Below are positions 8,548 through 17,071 of a DNA stretch of 64,000 bases, in pieces. The stretch is from JBCBDX01 sp039815825 (GTDB lineage: Bacteria; Pseudomonadota; Alphaproteobacteria; Rhizobiales; Rhizobiaceae). Position numbers and translations under genes: made by a program. Location: positions 1 to 64,000 of the forward strand of contig JBCBYO010000017.1 of the NCBI GenBank assembly GCA_039815825.1, written 5' to 3'. Below the pieces are notes generated by a model. That model did no database searches. It was not told where the DNA came from and saw nothing but the letters and a program-made list of their open reading frames with translations. Numbering within the stretch: the first letter of the stretch is position 1; each line of letters starts with the position of its first letter.

Positions 8548-9306
8548 ATGGCTCAATTGCTTATGCCAAAAGCGACCGCTGTCTGGCTGGTCGACAATAC
8601 AGCGTTGACGTTTGATCAGATTGCGAAATTCTGCGGCTTGCACGCTCTGGAAGTAAAGGCGATTGCGGATGGCGAATCAGCTCAAGGCATCAAAGGTCTT
8701 GATCCGATTAACACCGGACAGCTGACCCGCGAGGAAATCGCAAAAGCCGAAGCGGACCCATCTTCGCAATTGACCATGCTTGAGCCAAAGGTTCGCGTTC
8801 CGCAGCTCAAGAAGAAGGGTCCGCGTTACACACCTGTGTCGAAGCGGCAGGATCGCCCGAATGCTATTTTGTGGTTGGTTCGCAGCCATCCAGAATTAAA
8901 AGACGCCCAGATCTCGCGTCTGGTTGGCACAACGAAAAATACGATCACCCAAATCCGCGATCGTACTCACTGGAACTCAGCGAACTTGCAGCCGATTGAT
9001 CCCGTTGCCCTTGGGCTCTGCACGCAAATCGATTTGGATTTTGAGGTGCAAAAAGCGGCGAAATCAATGCCGAAACCGGTTGAAAGCGAAGTGGGCGATC
9101 AATTGTTGCCGGCGTCCCAAACCGAGGATATGCCGATTGACGCGCCAGTTAGCGAGCAAACGCCTGAGTTGGCCGCAGAAACGGCATTTGCAAACTTCGA
9201 CAATAGTGCTGCGGAAACGGCCGAGGACGCAGAACCCGAAATCGATCCCGATAGTGTTTTTGCCAAGCTAAAAGCCCTGAAATCGGACGACGACAGTCAG
9301 TCGTAG
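8548..9306 (+). CDS. trcR: DUF1013 family cell-cycle transcriptional regulator TrcR
   Basis: The 252-residue protein matches DUF1013, the family of TrcR, a conserved alphaproteobacterial transcription-associated regulator. The conserved part covers about residues 1–170, with LMPKATAVWLVDNTALTFDQIA, then FCGLHALEVKAIADGE, then a second helix-turn-helix-like stretch ISRLVGTTKNTITQIRDRTHW. The last 80 residues are acidic, Glu/Asp/Ala-rich and probably disordered. The ATG at 8548 follows GGAGGA; the ATG at 8541 is out of frame. It diverges from the Pho-box gene. Confidence 0.85.
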   Translation: MAQLLMPKATAVWLVDNTALTFDQIAKFCGLHALEVKAIADGESAQGIKGLDPINTGQLTREEIAKAEADPSSQLTMLEPKVRVPQLKKKGPRYTPVSKRQDRPNAILWLVRSHPELKDAQISRLVGTTKNTITQIRDRTHWNSANLQPIDPVALGLCTQIDLDFEVQKAAKSMPKPVESEVGDQLLPASQTEDMPIDAPVSEQTPELAAETAFANFDNSAAETAEDAEPEIDPDSVFAKLKALKSDDDSQS

Positions 9307-9314
9307 AGACGGTG

Positions 9315-10037
9315 TCAGAAGCCCTGCGCGGCAAAGTCGAAGTCTTCCGGAACCTCCTGTCGAGCGACCATCTGGTCCTGCAGGTCCTTGATCGTCTGGC
9401 CCTTTTGGGGCCGGAACTTCTCGTCCATCACCGTCAAGTGCTGCATCCGGTCCACACGAAACATGCGAAAGTCCTCTCGCATTCTGCACCAACCCACGGC
9501 TGTCCACGCATTTGTCCAAAACCATAAGCCGAGAGGCTGTATCTCGCGTTCAGTGCGTTGGTTGTTGGCATCTTCATAACCGAAGCGAATAACGCGCCGC
9601 TCTTCGGTTGCCGTTTCAATCGTATCGAGTGCGCGGCGAACATGTTCAGGGATGTATCTAAATGGTGCGCGAATGGCGACTTTGCCGAGGCGTGCGCGCT
9701 CGGTTTCTGGCAGCACTGCTTCTATCTTAACAAGCGCTTCTTCGGCTGCCTTGGCCATCTCAATACCGCCGACTGCCTTGAGCATGCGTGCGCCGGCCAC
9801 GATGGCGACGATCTCATCGCGACTGAACATCAGCGGAGGTAGGTCAAAACCTTCGCGCATGATGTAGCCGACACCGGCTTCACCATCGATTGGCACGCCA
9901 GTTGATTGCAGATCAGCGATGTCACGGTAGATCGTGCGTTCCGAAACCTCCAACCGTTCGGCAAGCTGTTGCGCTGTAACAAGGCGGCCGCCCCTTAGGT
10001 ATTGGACAATTTGAAAGAGGCGATCCGCGCGGCGCAT
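9315..10037 (-). CDS. YafY-type transcriptional regulator (DeoR-like HTH plus WYL domain)
   Basis: The 240-residue protein has an N-terminal winged helix (RADRLFQIVQYLRGG, VSERTIYRDIADLQ, residues 3–50) and a C-terminal WYL-type ligand-sensing domain (about 130–230). In the WYL domain the usual motif position reads LGLWFWTNAWTAVGWC. It is the second gene of an operon with the VOC protein, with 3 bp between stop and start. Autoregulation through the large inverted repeat at 10493–10522 is a reasonable inference. Confidence 0.88.
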   Translation of the reverse strand: MRRADRLFQIVQYLRGGRLVTAQQLAERLEVSERTIYRDIADLQSTGVPIDGEAGVGYIMREGFDLPPLMFSRDEIVAIVAGARMLKAVGGIEMAKAAEEALVKIEAVLPETERARLGKVAIRAPFRYIPEHVRRALDTIETATEERRVIRFGYEDANNQRTEREIQPLGLWFWTNAWTAVGWCRMREDFRMFRVDRMQHLTVMDEKFRPQKGQTIKDLQDQMVARQEVPEDFDFAAQGF

Positions 10038-10040
10038 GGC

Positions 10041-10448
10041 TTATTGTTTCCAGTTAAACAGACCAATGGAATTCCCGTCTGGATCAGTTGTGTACACAAA
10101 CCGTCCAGCTGGAATGTCGATAATGGGCGAAACAATTTTGCCGCCGGCCGCTTCTACGCGTGGCATCACATCTTCGAGCGGTTCGATGGCGAGCATATGG
10201 ATCGTATTGCCCTTGCCCTCACTTGCCGGATCACCGGGATAAAGATGACCTGAGGCCACTGGCGCCTGAGGGTCATTAAACCACACCATCTCGTTGGGCG
10301 TGCTGGGATCGGTGGTGCGGATCATCTTGGTGTTCAACACCGCTTCATAAAAGGTTTGTGCGCGGTGGAGGTCTGTTACCGGGATTTCGAACCAGACGGA
10401 AAGTCCGTTGACCTGTGGTGGCATTACGTCGAGTGGCTGGTCAGTCAT
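10041..10448 (-). CDS. VOC family (glyoxalase-fold) protein
   Basis: The 135-residue protein has the two beta-alpha-beta-beta-beta repeats of the vicinal oxygen chelate fold: GLSVWFEIPVTDLHRAQTFYEAVL at the start, HMLAIEPLEDVMPRVEAAGGKIV in the middle, and GRFVYTTDPDGNSIGLFNW at the end. This is the small VOC subgroup often found beside YafY regulators. The ligand or reaction is unknown. The ATG at 10448 follows AAGGAG at ideal spacing. It is co-transcribed with the YafY regulator. Confidence 0.88.
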   Translation of the reverse strand: MTDQPLDVMPPQVNGLSVWFEIPVTDLHRAQTFYEAVLNTKMIRTTDPSTPNEMVWFNDPQAPVASGHLYPGDPASEGKGNTIHMLAIEPLEDVMPRVEAAGGKIVSPIIDIPAGRFVYTTDPDGNSIGLFNWKQ

Positions 10449-10492
10449 GTTTGGCTCCTTCTTGCCGATCGTTGATGACCAACCATCGCATA

Positions 10493-10522
10493 CCCCTCCT
10501 GACAACATAGTGTCAGGAGGGG
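10493..10522 (-). promoter_or_regulatory. 12-bp perfect inverted repeat, probable operator of the VOC–yafY operon
   Basis: CCCCTCCTGACA and TGTCAGGAGGGG are perfect inverse copies around a 6-bp spacer (ACATAG). The element lies 45–74 bp upstream of the VOC start and abuts the stop codon of the SDR gene. It has no T-run on either strand, so a terminator is less likely than a dimer-binding operator for the YafY regulator encoded in the same operon. Confidence 0.6.
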
Positions 10523-11317
10523 TCAGCTGTCTTCTTCCGGCACTTCGACCACATAGTTCATCGCAAGCCGTCCACCATCGACATGAATGATTTCACCACT
10601 CATGTAACTTGCTTCGTCAGAAGCCAAAAAGGCGACCGCTGAAGCCACTTCTGAGGGTTCGCCGATGCGCAGCATTGGGGTACGTGAAAGAATGCGATTG
10701 CGGGCAGCGGGATCGTTGTTCACGGCTTGAAGCATCTCGGTCATAATTGAGCCTGGCCCCACAGCATTCACGCGAATACCGTAAGGTGCCAACGACAGCG
10801 CCATCACCTTTGTCAGCTGATTAACGCCGCCTTTGGCCGCGCAATAGGGCACCTGATTGGGTATCGCGACGGTCCCATTAATGGAACTGATGTTGACGAT
10901 GGCGCCTGCTGGGCCGCCGTCCTTGACCTTTTCAACCATATATTGCGCAACAGCTTGACCCGTTAAAAAGACACCCTTCATGTTTACCCGCATCACCCTG
11001 TCGAAATCTGCTTCGGTTACATCCAGAAAATCGGCACCGTGGACGACGCCAGCATTGTTGACGAGAATATCGATGTCGCCAAACTGCTCGCGGACCGATG
11101 CGATGAGGTTATGTACGTCCAGCCGATTTCCCACATCGGTTGGTACAAAACGGACGTCGCCCAAGTCGCTCAATTCATCGACCGCTTGGTCTCCGGCTTT
11201 TTTGTCGATGTCTGCGATGGCAATCTTCATGCCGTCGCTCAGGAGCCGCTTGGCGATTGCGTAGCCGATACCGTTTGCCGCGCCTGTCACAATCCCGATT
11301 TTGCCGTCCAATGCCAT
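10523..11317 (-). CDS. SDR family oxidoreductase
   Basis: The 264-residue classical short-chain dehydrogenase has the cofactor motif TGAANGIGYA (residues 10–19), NNAG around residue 88, and a catalytic Ser–Tyr–Lys set in NISSINGTVAIPNQVPYCAAKGG. The acidic residue after the second strand (IADIDKKAG) suggests NAD+ preference. The C-terminal FLASDEASYMSGEIIHVDGG is typical of 3-oxoacyl reductase-like members. The substrate is unknown. The ATG at 11317 follows AGGATGA. It lies upstream of the VOC gene with 74 bp between, so it may be a separate unit. Confidence 0.9.
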   Translation of the reverse strand: MALDGKIGIVTGAANGIGYAIAKRLLSDGMKIAIADIDKKAGDQAVDELSDLGDVRFVPTDVGNRLDVHNLIASVREQFGDIDILVNNAGVVHGADFLDVTEADFDRVMRVNMKGVFLTGQAVAQYMVEKVKDGGPAGAIVNISSINGTVAIPNQVPYCAAKGGVNQLTKVMALSLAPYGIRVNAVGPGSIMTEMLQAVNNDPAARNRILSRTPMLRIGEPSEVASAVAFLASDEASYMSGEIIHVDGGRLAMNYVVEVPEEDS

Positions 11318-11448
11318 CGTTCATCCTTTTTTGTATGCGCATCTGTCTTTCTCGACCTCTATTAATATACAAAGTCGGCAACAAGAAACTCTCGCGTTAA
11401 GCGGGCGGTAGGCACCCAAAAAATCTGGGCATCAACGGTCAAGGCGGT

Positions 11449-12339
11449 ATGCATCCTAAGATCAGCATCATCATTCCCGTGTTCGAGCAATGGGAAGCAC
11501 TACAAACTTGTCTAAAAGCGCTTGCCGCCCAGGATTTGCCGCTCGACCAGTTTGAGGTGATTGTGGTGAACAACGAGATTGATGCGGACATGACACTTGA
11601 CCCTGTTGGGTCTTTGAACCTGCGCATGGTGCATGAAGCGATGGCGGGGTCCTATGCAGCACGTAACCGAGGCATAGGAAACGCCAAGGCGGACATTCTC
11701 GCCTTCACCGATGCTGATTGCGTGCCAGCGCGTGGGTGGCTCAGTGCGATCGTCGATACATTGGATGATACCGAAAACGCACGCGTTTGTGGGCCGGTGG
11801 AGGATATTTTGCCGGCCGACGTTGATCCTGTTGTCGCTGAGTATCAGCAAGGTGCTGCATATGACGCCAAGCGCTGGGCCAAAAAAGGCTGGGCCGTCAC
11901 CGGAAATATGGCCACGCGGCGGGTTGTCATTGATGATATCGGCCTGTTTGAAGGTGAGATGCGATCTGGGGGCGACCGGCTCTGGGGTTTAAAGGCCCAA
12001 AGTGCGGGACATGCGATCGTTTACAATGAAAATATGCGTATCGGGCACCAAGTGCGCCTCGAGTACAAGGCAATTGACGCCCGGATGCGCCGGATTGTTC
12101 ATGGTAGTTTTGACGTTTTCGCACGCACCAATGATCACCGACGGTCATCACGGATGTTCCGGCGGCTGCGTCGCCGGGCATGGCGACCACCGCTGAAGTA
12201 TGTTTTCAGGCATAATTTGGCGTTGCCCTTGAGTTTGAGGGACCGGTTTCGGTACATCGGATTTCGATGGCGGCTACGAAAATCCATGTATCAAGCAGCC
12301 AAAAACTATTATGCTGGCGGCGAAGGTGAGCGGCGCTAG
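11449..12339 (+). CDS. Glycosyltransferase family 2
   Basis: The 296-residue protein opens with a GT-A fold signature (ISIIIPVFEQWEALQTCLKALAAQDLP), continues with AARNRGIGNAKADILAFTDADC where the DAD binds the metal and sugar nucleotide, and ends in basic helices. It should transfer a sugar from a nucleotide donor to an envelope glycan; there is no polysaccharide cluster nearby to say which. The start follows AAGGCGG. Its stop overlaps by 4 bp the stop of the convergent carnitine dehydrogenase gene. Confidence 0.88.
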   Translation: MHPKISIIIPVFEQWEALQTCLKALAAQDLPLDQFEVIVVNNEIDADMTLDPVGSLNLRMVHEAMAGSYAARNRGIGNAKADILAFTDADCVPARGWLSAIVDTLDDTENARVCGPVEDILPADVDPVVAEYQQGAAYDAKRWAKKGWAVTGNMATRRVVIDDIGLFEGEMRSGGDRLWGLKAQSAGHAIVYNENMRIGHQVRLEYKAIDARMRRIVHGSFDVFARTNDHRRSSRMFRRLRRRAWRPPLKYVFRHNLALPLSLRDRFRYIGFRWRLRKSMYQAAKNYYAGGEGERR

Positions 12340-13304
12340 TCTTGTTGCTTCTTGCGGTTATTCAAAAGCTGTCCGGCACCATGATTGTGTGTCGCTAAAG
12401 CTTTTTGGATGGCGACGAGGTTGCGATCACGAATGGTTTCAAGGTCGGCGATTGTATGATCTGAAGATTGCGCATCGGACTGCGCTGCGATCTTGCTAAC
12501 CAGGGCTTCGTCCAACTCGGGCACATCCATGAGTTTTGTCCAAGGCCATTTTAATGCAGGACCGAATTGCGCCAAAAAGTGCGCCATGCCCGCATCGCCA
12601 CCCGCGATGCGATAGGTTTCAAAAAGGCCCATTTGCGCCCAGCGAAGACCAAAGCCAAATCGGATCGCATCATCGATTTCTTCAGTCGTTGCTATGTCAT
12701 CGTGGACGAGCCACAGTGCTTCGCGCCAGACCGCTTCCAACAATCGGTCAGCGATATGCGCGTCGATCTCTTTTCGAACATGAAGCGGCTTCATGCCTAG
12801 CGGTTCAAGCTGTGTTTTGGCCAGCGCAACGGTGTCGGCATGACCCACCAACTCGACCAACGGTATGAGGTAAACGGGGTTAAAGGGATGAGCGACAATT
12901 ATGCGATGCGGTTGCTTGGCGTTTTGCTGCAACTGGCTCGGGCGAAATCCGGACGTAGACGAGGCAATAATGGCTTCAGGAGCAGCAGTGGTTTCAATGT
13001 CGGCAATGCAAGCCAACTTGATGTCGAGCCGTTCGGGCGTGCTTTCCTGTATCCAATCCGCGCCAATTACCGCTTCGGACGAGGTTGCAGAAATCGTGAG
13101 TTCGCCCTCATTTGGGAAATCGCCGTCATACAATTCTGCAAGGGCTGTTCGCGCTCGGGCGATCATTTCTCGAACACGTTGGGTAGCTGCAGGTGAGGGG
13201 TCGAAGACCGCAACATCCCAGCCATGGAGCAAAAATCGCGCTGCCCATCCGCCGCCGATAACGCCGCCGCCGATGATCGCTGCTTTGCGGCGCCCGTTAC
13301 TCAT
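12336..13304 (-). CDS. lcdH: L-carnitine dehydrogenase-like 3-hydroxyacyl dehydrogenase
   Basis: The 322-residue protein has the NAD-binding motif IGGGVIGGGWAARFLLHGWD and the HPFNPVYLIPLVELV motif of the 3-hydroxyacyl-CoA dehydrogenase superfamily, in the form typical of L-carnitine 3-dehydrogenases. This enzyme oxidises carnitine to 3-dehydrocarnitine. It overlaps the BKACE gene by 4 bp (ATGA), so the two are translationally coupled. Many rhizobial homologues are longer because of a fused C-terminal thioesterase; this one stops at the single-domain length. The carnitine assignment rests on family resemblance plus the BKACE partner. Confidence 0.8.
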   Translation of the reverse strand: MSNGRRKAAIIGGGVIGGGWAARFLLHGWDVAVFDPSPAATQRVREMIARARTALAELYDGDFPNEGELTISATSSEAVIGADWIQESTPERLDIKLACIADIETTAAPEAIIASSTSGFRPSQLQQNAKQPHRIIVAHPFNPVYLIPLVELVGHADTVALAKTQLEPLGMKPLHVRKEIDAHIADRLLEAVWREALWLVHDDIATTEEIDDAIRFGFGLRWAQMGLFETYRIAGGDAGMAHFLAQFGPALKWPWTKLMDVPELDEALVSKIAAQSDAQSSDHTIADLETIRDRNLVAIQKALATHNHGAGQLLNNRKKQQD

Positions 13305-14209
13305 CGAGCTGGCCGTTTATGTAGCTGAAGTTTCTGGCGAACTTGCGCAGGTGACAGGATTTTTGCCCCCATCGCCTCAATGATCGTCACGGCGCGCTCG
13401 ACCAACTGTTCGTTGGTCGCGAGTACGCCTTTGTCGAGCCAAAGATTATCTTCAAGACCCACACGCACATTGCCACCTGCCAATACAGCGGCGGCGACAT
13501 AAGCCATCTGATTACGGCCAATGGAAAAGGCAGACCACGTCCATTGAGGTGGTACATTGTTGATCATGGCCATCAGCGTGTTCAGATCATCAGGTGCACC
13601 CCACGGAATCCCCATGCAAAATTGCACCAAAGCAGGATCGTTGAGGGTGCCGTCTTCCACCAGTTTTTTAGCCAACCACAGATGGCCGGTGTCAAAAACT
13701 TCAATTTCAGGACGCACCCCGAGTTCAGTGATTTGGCGCCCCATGGCTGCGAGCATGCCGGGTGTATTGGCCATGACATAGTCTGCTTCAGCAAAATTCA
13801 TGGTGCCACAATCGAGCGTGCATATCTCTGGTAAGCACTCTGCGATATGAGCTAGCCGCTCCCTTGCCCCGATCATGTCGGTGCCTTCGGCAAGTGGTAG
13901 TGGCGCCTCCGGGTCGGCGAAAACCAAGTCGCCGCCCATACCAGCCGTCAGGTTTAGGATAACATCGACGTCAGCGTCTCGGATGCGATCGGTCAGTTCG
14001 CGGTAGAGTGCCAGATCGCGCGACGGCGCGCCGGTGTCTGGATCGCGTACATGGCAGTGTACGATCGCAGCGCCGGCCTTGGCTGCCATTATTGCGCTTC
14101 CCGCTATCTGCGCAGGTGATCGCGGCACGTGCGGCGAGCGGTTCTGGGTTTGGCCCGAGCCGGTCACTGCACACGTAATAAAGACCTCTCGATTGATGGT
14201 GAGCGGCAT
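13301..14209 (-). CDS. BKACE family beta-keto acid cleavage enzyme (probable 3-dehydrocarnitine:acetyl-CoA trimethylamine-type cleavage)
   Basis: The 302-residue protein is a beta-keto acid cleavage enzyme (DUF849 TIM barrel). It has the zinc-binding HxH pair in AIVHCHVRDP (about residue 50), the catalytic region LNLTAGMGGD, and the third metal ligand Glu in VRVGLEDNLWL. With carnitine dehydrogenase as neighbour, the likely reaction is 3-dehydrocarnitine plus acetyl-CoA to betainyl-CoA plus acetoacetate. It starts 2 bp after the acyl-CoA synthetase stop and its stop overlaps the next start, so three genes form one tight operon. Other beta-keto acid substrates are possible. Confidence 0.82.
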   Translation of the reverse strand: MPLTINREVFITCAVTGSGQTQNRSPHVPRSPAQIAGSAIMAAKAGAAIVHCHVRDPDTGAPSRDLALYRELTDRIRDADVDVILNLTAGMGGDLVFADPEAPLPLAEGTDMIGARERLAHIAECLPEICTLDCGTMNFAEADYVMANTPGMLAAMGRQITELGVRPEIEVFDTGHLWLAKKLVEDGTLNDPALVQFCMGIPWGAPDDLNTLMAMINNVPPQWTWSAFSIGRNQMAYVAAAVLAGGNVRVGLEDNLWLDKGVLATNEQLVERAVTIIEAMGAKILSPAQVRQKLQLHKRPAR

Positions 14210-14211
14210 GG

Positions 14212-16134
14212 TCAGCTCGCGAAAGAGCCGATTTTGCGCCCCTCTATCACCGAAGTGATTTCATCCAATATTGCAGGGTCATCGATCGTGGCCGGCATTT
14301 TCCACTGATCACCATCAGCAATTTTTTGCATGGTTCCGCGTAGAATTTTACCCGACCGCGTTTTCGGCAGACGTGGGACGGTCATCACCAGCTTAAAGGC
14401 CGCCACCGGCCCGATCTCGTCACGCACGAGCTTTACAACTTCTTTTTCGACGTCGGCTTCTGATTTTTCAGTGCCCGCATTCAAAATGATGAAGCCGCAC
14501 GGGAGTTGGCCTTTCAATTGATCCGCAATGCCGATGACAGCGCATTCGGCCACATCGGGATGCTTGCCGATCACCTCTTCCATGCCGCCTGTGGAGAGAC
14601 GGTGGCCGGCGACGTTGATGATGTCGTCGGTACGGGCCATAATGAACAGATAGCCGTCCTCGTCTATGTATCCGGCATCGGATGTTTTGTAGTAGCCGGG
14701 GAATTCGTCGAGATACGCGTCATGGAATCGCTGATCTGCGTTCCACAATGTTGGCAAGCAGGACGGTGGTAGAGGCAATTTAACGACAATGTTGCCAAGC
14801 GTGCCCGGCGAGACCGGGTGACCATCATCGTCAAGACACTGCAGATCATAGCCTGGCATCGCGACAGCGGGGGAGCCGATTTTAACTGGCAACATGCCAA
14901 GTCCCAGCGGGTTAGCAGCGATGGCCCAACCGGTTTCGGTCTGCCACCAATTGTCAATGACGGGCACATTGAGCGTTTCTTTTGCCCAATTGATCGTGTC
15001 GGGGTCGGCTCGTTCACCGGCGAGGAAAAGGCTGCGTAGTGATGACATATCATAGTCAGCGGCCAGTTTACCTTTCGGGTCTTCTTTCTTGATGGCGCGG
15101 AAGGCAGTTGGCGCGGTAAAAAGCGATGCGACCCGATGTTCTTGGATGATCCGCCAGAACGCTCCGGCATCAGGCGTGCCGACTGGTTTTCCCTCATACA
15201 TCATTGTTGTCGCACCATGCAGAAGCGGAGCGTAGACAATGTATGAATGCCCGACGACCCAACCGACGTCTGAGGCTGCCCAGAATACCTCGCCCGGTTG
15301 TATGTCGTAAATGTTCGACATGCTCCATTTCATCGCGACCATGTGGCCGCCATTGTCACGAACAACGCCTTTGGGTTGGCCGGTCGTGCCGGAGGTATAG
15401 AGAATGTATAAGGGATCGGTTGCTGCAACCGGGACGCAGTCGACCTTTGTGGCTTGCGCGCGGTGTTCGCCAACAGCTTCTGCGTAGTCAAAATCGCGAC
15501 CGGCTTTCAGTTCGGCCGTATGTTCAGGGCGTTGCAAAACAATGCAGGATGATACCGCCGCAGTTGCCTCGTCCAGTGCGCTGTTGATGAGCGGAATATA
15601 TTCAACGACCCGGTTTGGTTCCAATCCGCAAGATGCTGTGACGATGACCTTGGGTTCGCAATCATCGATACGCGTCGCTAGTTCATGCGCTGCGAAGCCG
15701 CCAAAGACCACCGAGTGGATCGCACCCAGCCTTGCAGTCGCCAACATGGCAATTACTGCCTCTGGCACCATAGGCATATAGATGAGGACGCGGTCTCCCT
15801 TTTCGACACCCCGGTCACGCAAGACGGCGGCAAGTGCTTCGACTTCTTGTTTTAGTTCGGAGTAGCTGATGCTTTTTTTAGTGCCTGTAATGGCACTGTC
15901 GTAGATTATGGCAGGCTGCCCCGGGCGTTCGCCCAGCGCGTGGCGGTCGACCGCGTTGTAACAAGTGTTGCAGGTGGCACCGTCGAACCAACGGCCATAG
16001 ACGCCAATATCCGGATTGAAGACATTCTCTGCCGGGCTGTACCAATCAATATCTTTGGCTGCGTCAGCCCAGAAAGCTTCATGGTCGTCTCGCCATGCGC
16101 CATAAATTTTGTGGTAGTGCGATGTGTCGCCCAT
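14212..16134 (-). CDS. prpE: Propionyl-CoA synthetase-type acyl-CoA synthetase
   Basis: The 640-residue AMP-forming synthetase has the ATP motif YTSGTTGQPKGVVRDNGGH, the aromatic WWQTETGW region, and the C-terminal TRSGKILRGT whose Lys does the adenylation step and is a known acetylation site. The VVRDNGGH extension of the ATP motif is typical of PrpE rather than acetyl-CoA synthetase. It would activate propionate or a similar short acid to its CoA ester. It leads the operon with BKACE and carnitine dehydrogenase, so it might instead act on an acid of that pathway. The start follows GGGGAGG. Confidence 0.87.
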   Translation of the reverse strand: MGDTSHYHKIYGAWRDDHEAFWADAAKDIDWYSPAENVFNPDIGVYGRWFDGATCNTCYNAVDRHALGERPGQPAIIYDSAITGTKKSISYSELKQEVEALAAVLRDRGVEKGDRVLIYMPMVPEAVIAMLATARLGAIHSVVFGGFAAHELATRIDDCEPKVIVTASCGLEPNRVVEYIPLINSALDEATAAVSSCIVLQRPEHTAELKAGRDFDYAEAVGEHRAQATKVDCVPVAATDPLYILYTSGTTGQPKGVVRDNGGHMVAMKWSMSNIYDIQPGEVFWAASDVGWVVGHSYIVYAPLLHGATTMMYEGKPVGTPDAGAFWRIIQEHRVASLFTAPTAFRAIKKEDPKGKLAADYDMSSLRSLFLAGERADPDTINWAKETLNVPVIDNWWQTETGWAIAANPLGLGMLPVKIGSPAVAMPGYDLQCLDDDGHPVSPGTLGNIVVKLPLPPSCLPTLWNADQRFHDAYLDEFPGYYKTSDAGYIDEDGYLFIMARTDDIINVAGHRLSTGGMEEVIGKHPDVAECAVIGIADQLKGQLPCGFIILNAGTEKSEADVEKEVVKLVRDEIGPVAAFKLVMTVPRLPKTRSGKILRGTMQKIADGDQWKMPATIDDPAILDEITSVIEGRKIGSFAS

Positions 16135-16222
16135 TGGTTTTCCTCCCCAATCTCCACGTTGACCTAGTTTTGGACCGAAGGCGGGGAATTCTCAAGCAAG
16201 ACGAAAGATAGGTGGCCTGCCG

Positions 16223-16996
16223 TTATGCGCGCCTTGGAAGGCGGGTGATCTGCGCGCTCTCGTTCGTGGCGCTTTTTTGGTTTTGCGGCTTAAACCAAGG
16301 CGCCACGTGGTCTGCCCAAACGCGATAACCTTCTCCGTTGGGATGAAAGCCATCGCGCGCAAAACATGACGGTCCCACATCACCAACCGGGGTGGTATGA
16401 ATGGCTCGGCGTTCGCGGCACATACGCACGCCCATCGCATTGATTACGTCGGCGCGTGCTGCCAGTACCTCGGCAAGGCGTTTGGGCAGAGCCGGGCACA
16501 GTTTCATGTTGGGTATTGGCGTCCAGATAAGTTCTGAATCTGGAAAACGCGTGCGCAAAGCATATAACAGCGCGCCGAAATTGCGTTTGAAATGTCCAGC
16601 CAGATGAAAATTTTTCATGTCGTTAATGCCGACCGAAATGAAGACATGGGTCCAATCCCGGCGGTCGATATTGGGTACGACGAAGTCTCTCAGGTCGCCG
16701 GACGTCGCGGAATTGGCACCTGCAGCGCGCCACTCCACCGGTCGCACTTGGGTCTTTGAAACCGAGCAAGCTACATTGTAGGCGAATGTGTCTTCCAGCT
16801 TTTCCATGCCCACGCTGGCGACAGTTGAATCGCCGATGACGAGCAAACGAAGAGGATCACCTGCATGTTCACCCCCAACAACGCCGCTAACTGGGACGTC
16901 AGCGGGTAGCAGGCGCTCGATACGCATGCGCAACCGTGCACCCTGCCATATATAGACCGGTAGCATTGACCACGACAATGCAGCTCGCAAAAACAT
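16223..16996 (-). CDS. SGNH/GDSL hydrolase family protein, membrane-anchored
   Basis: The 257-residue protein has an N-terminal hydrophobic segment (about residues 3–22), then the SGNH blocks: nucleophile LLVIGDSTVA (block I), oxyanion Gly in AAGANSATSGDL (block II), VGINDM (block III) and the catalytic Asp/His in DGFHPNGEGY (block V). It is probably an esterase or acyl-ester hydrolase facing the periplasm; the substrate is unknown. I chose the ATG at 16996 because GGAGG stands 6 bp before it; the TTG at 17017 has no such site. It lies between fda and prpE on the same strand. Confidence 0.85.
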   Translation of the reverse strand: MFLRAALSWSMLPVYIWQGARLRMRIERLLPADVPVSGVVGGEHAGDPLRLLVIGDSTVASVGMEKLEDTFAYNVACSVSKTQVRPVEWRAAGANSATSGDLRDFVVPNIDRRDWTHVFISVGINDMKNFHLAGHFKRNFGALLYALRTRFPDSELIWTPIPNMKLCPALPKRLAEVLAARADVINAMGVRMCRERRAIHTTPVGDVGPSCFARDGFHPNGEGYRVWADHVAPWFKPQNQKSATNESAQITRLPRRA

Positions 16997-17071
16997 CGCA
17001 ACCTCCGCGATATTCAACCTTGCCCAGAGTAGGCTGCTCGCGGTCAGTTTAAAAGAGGGATTTTGGTTGCA

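Noticed and set aside
10493..10522. The inverted repeat as a terminator of the SDR gene
   Set aside because: No T-run on either side; placement in the VOC promoter fits an operator better.
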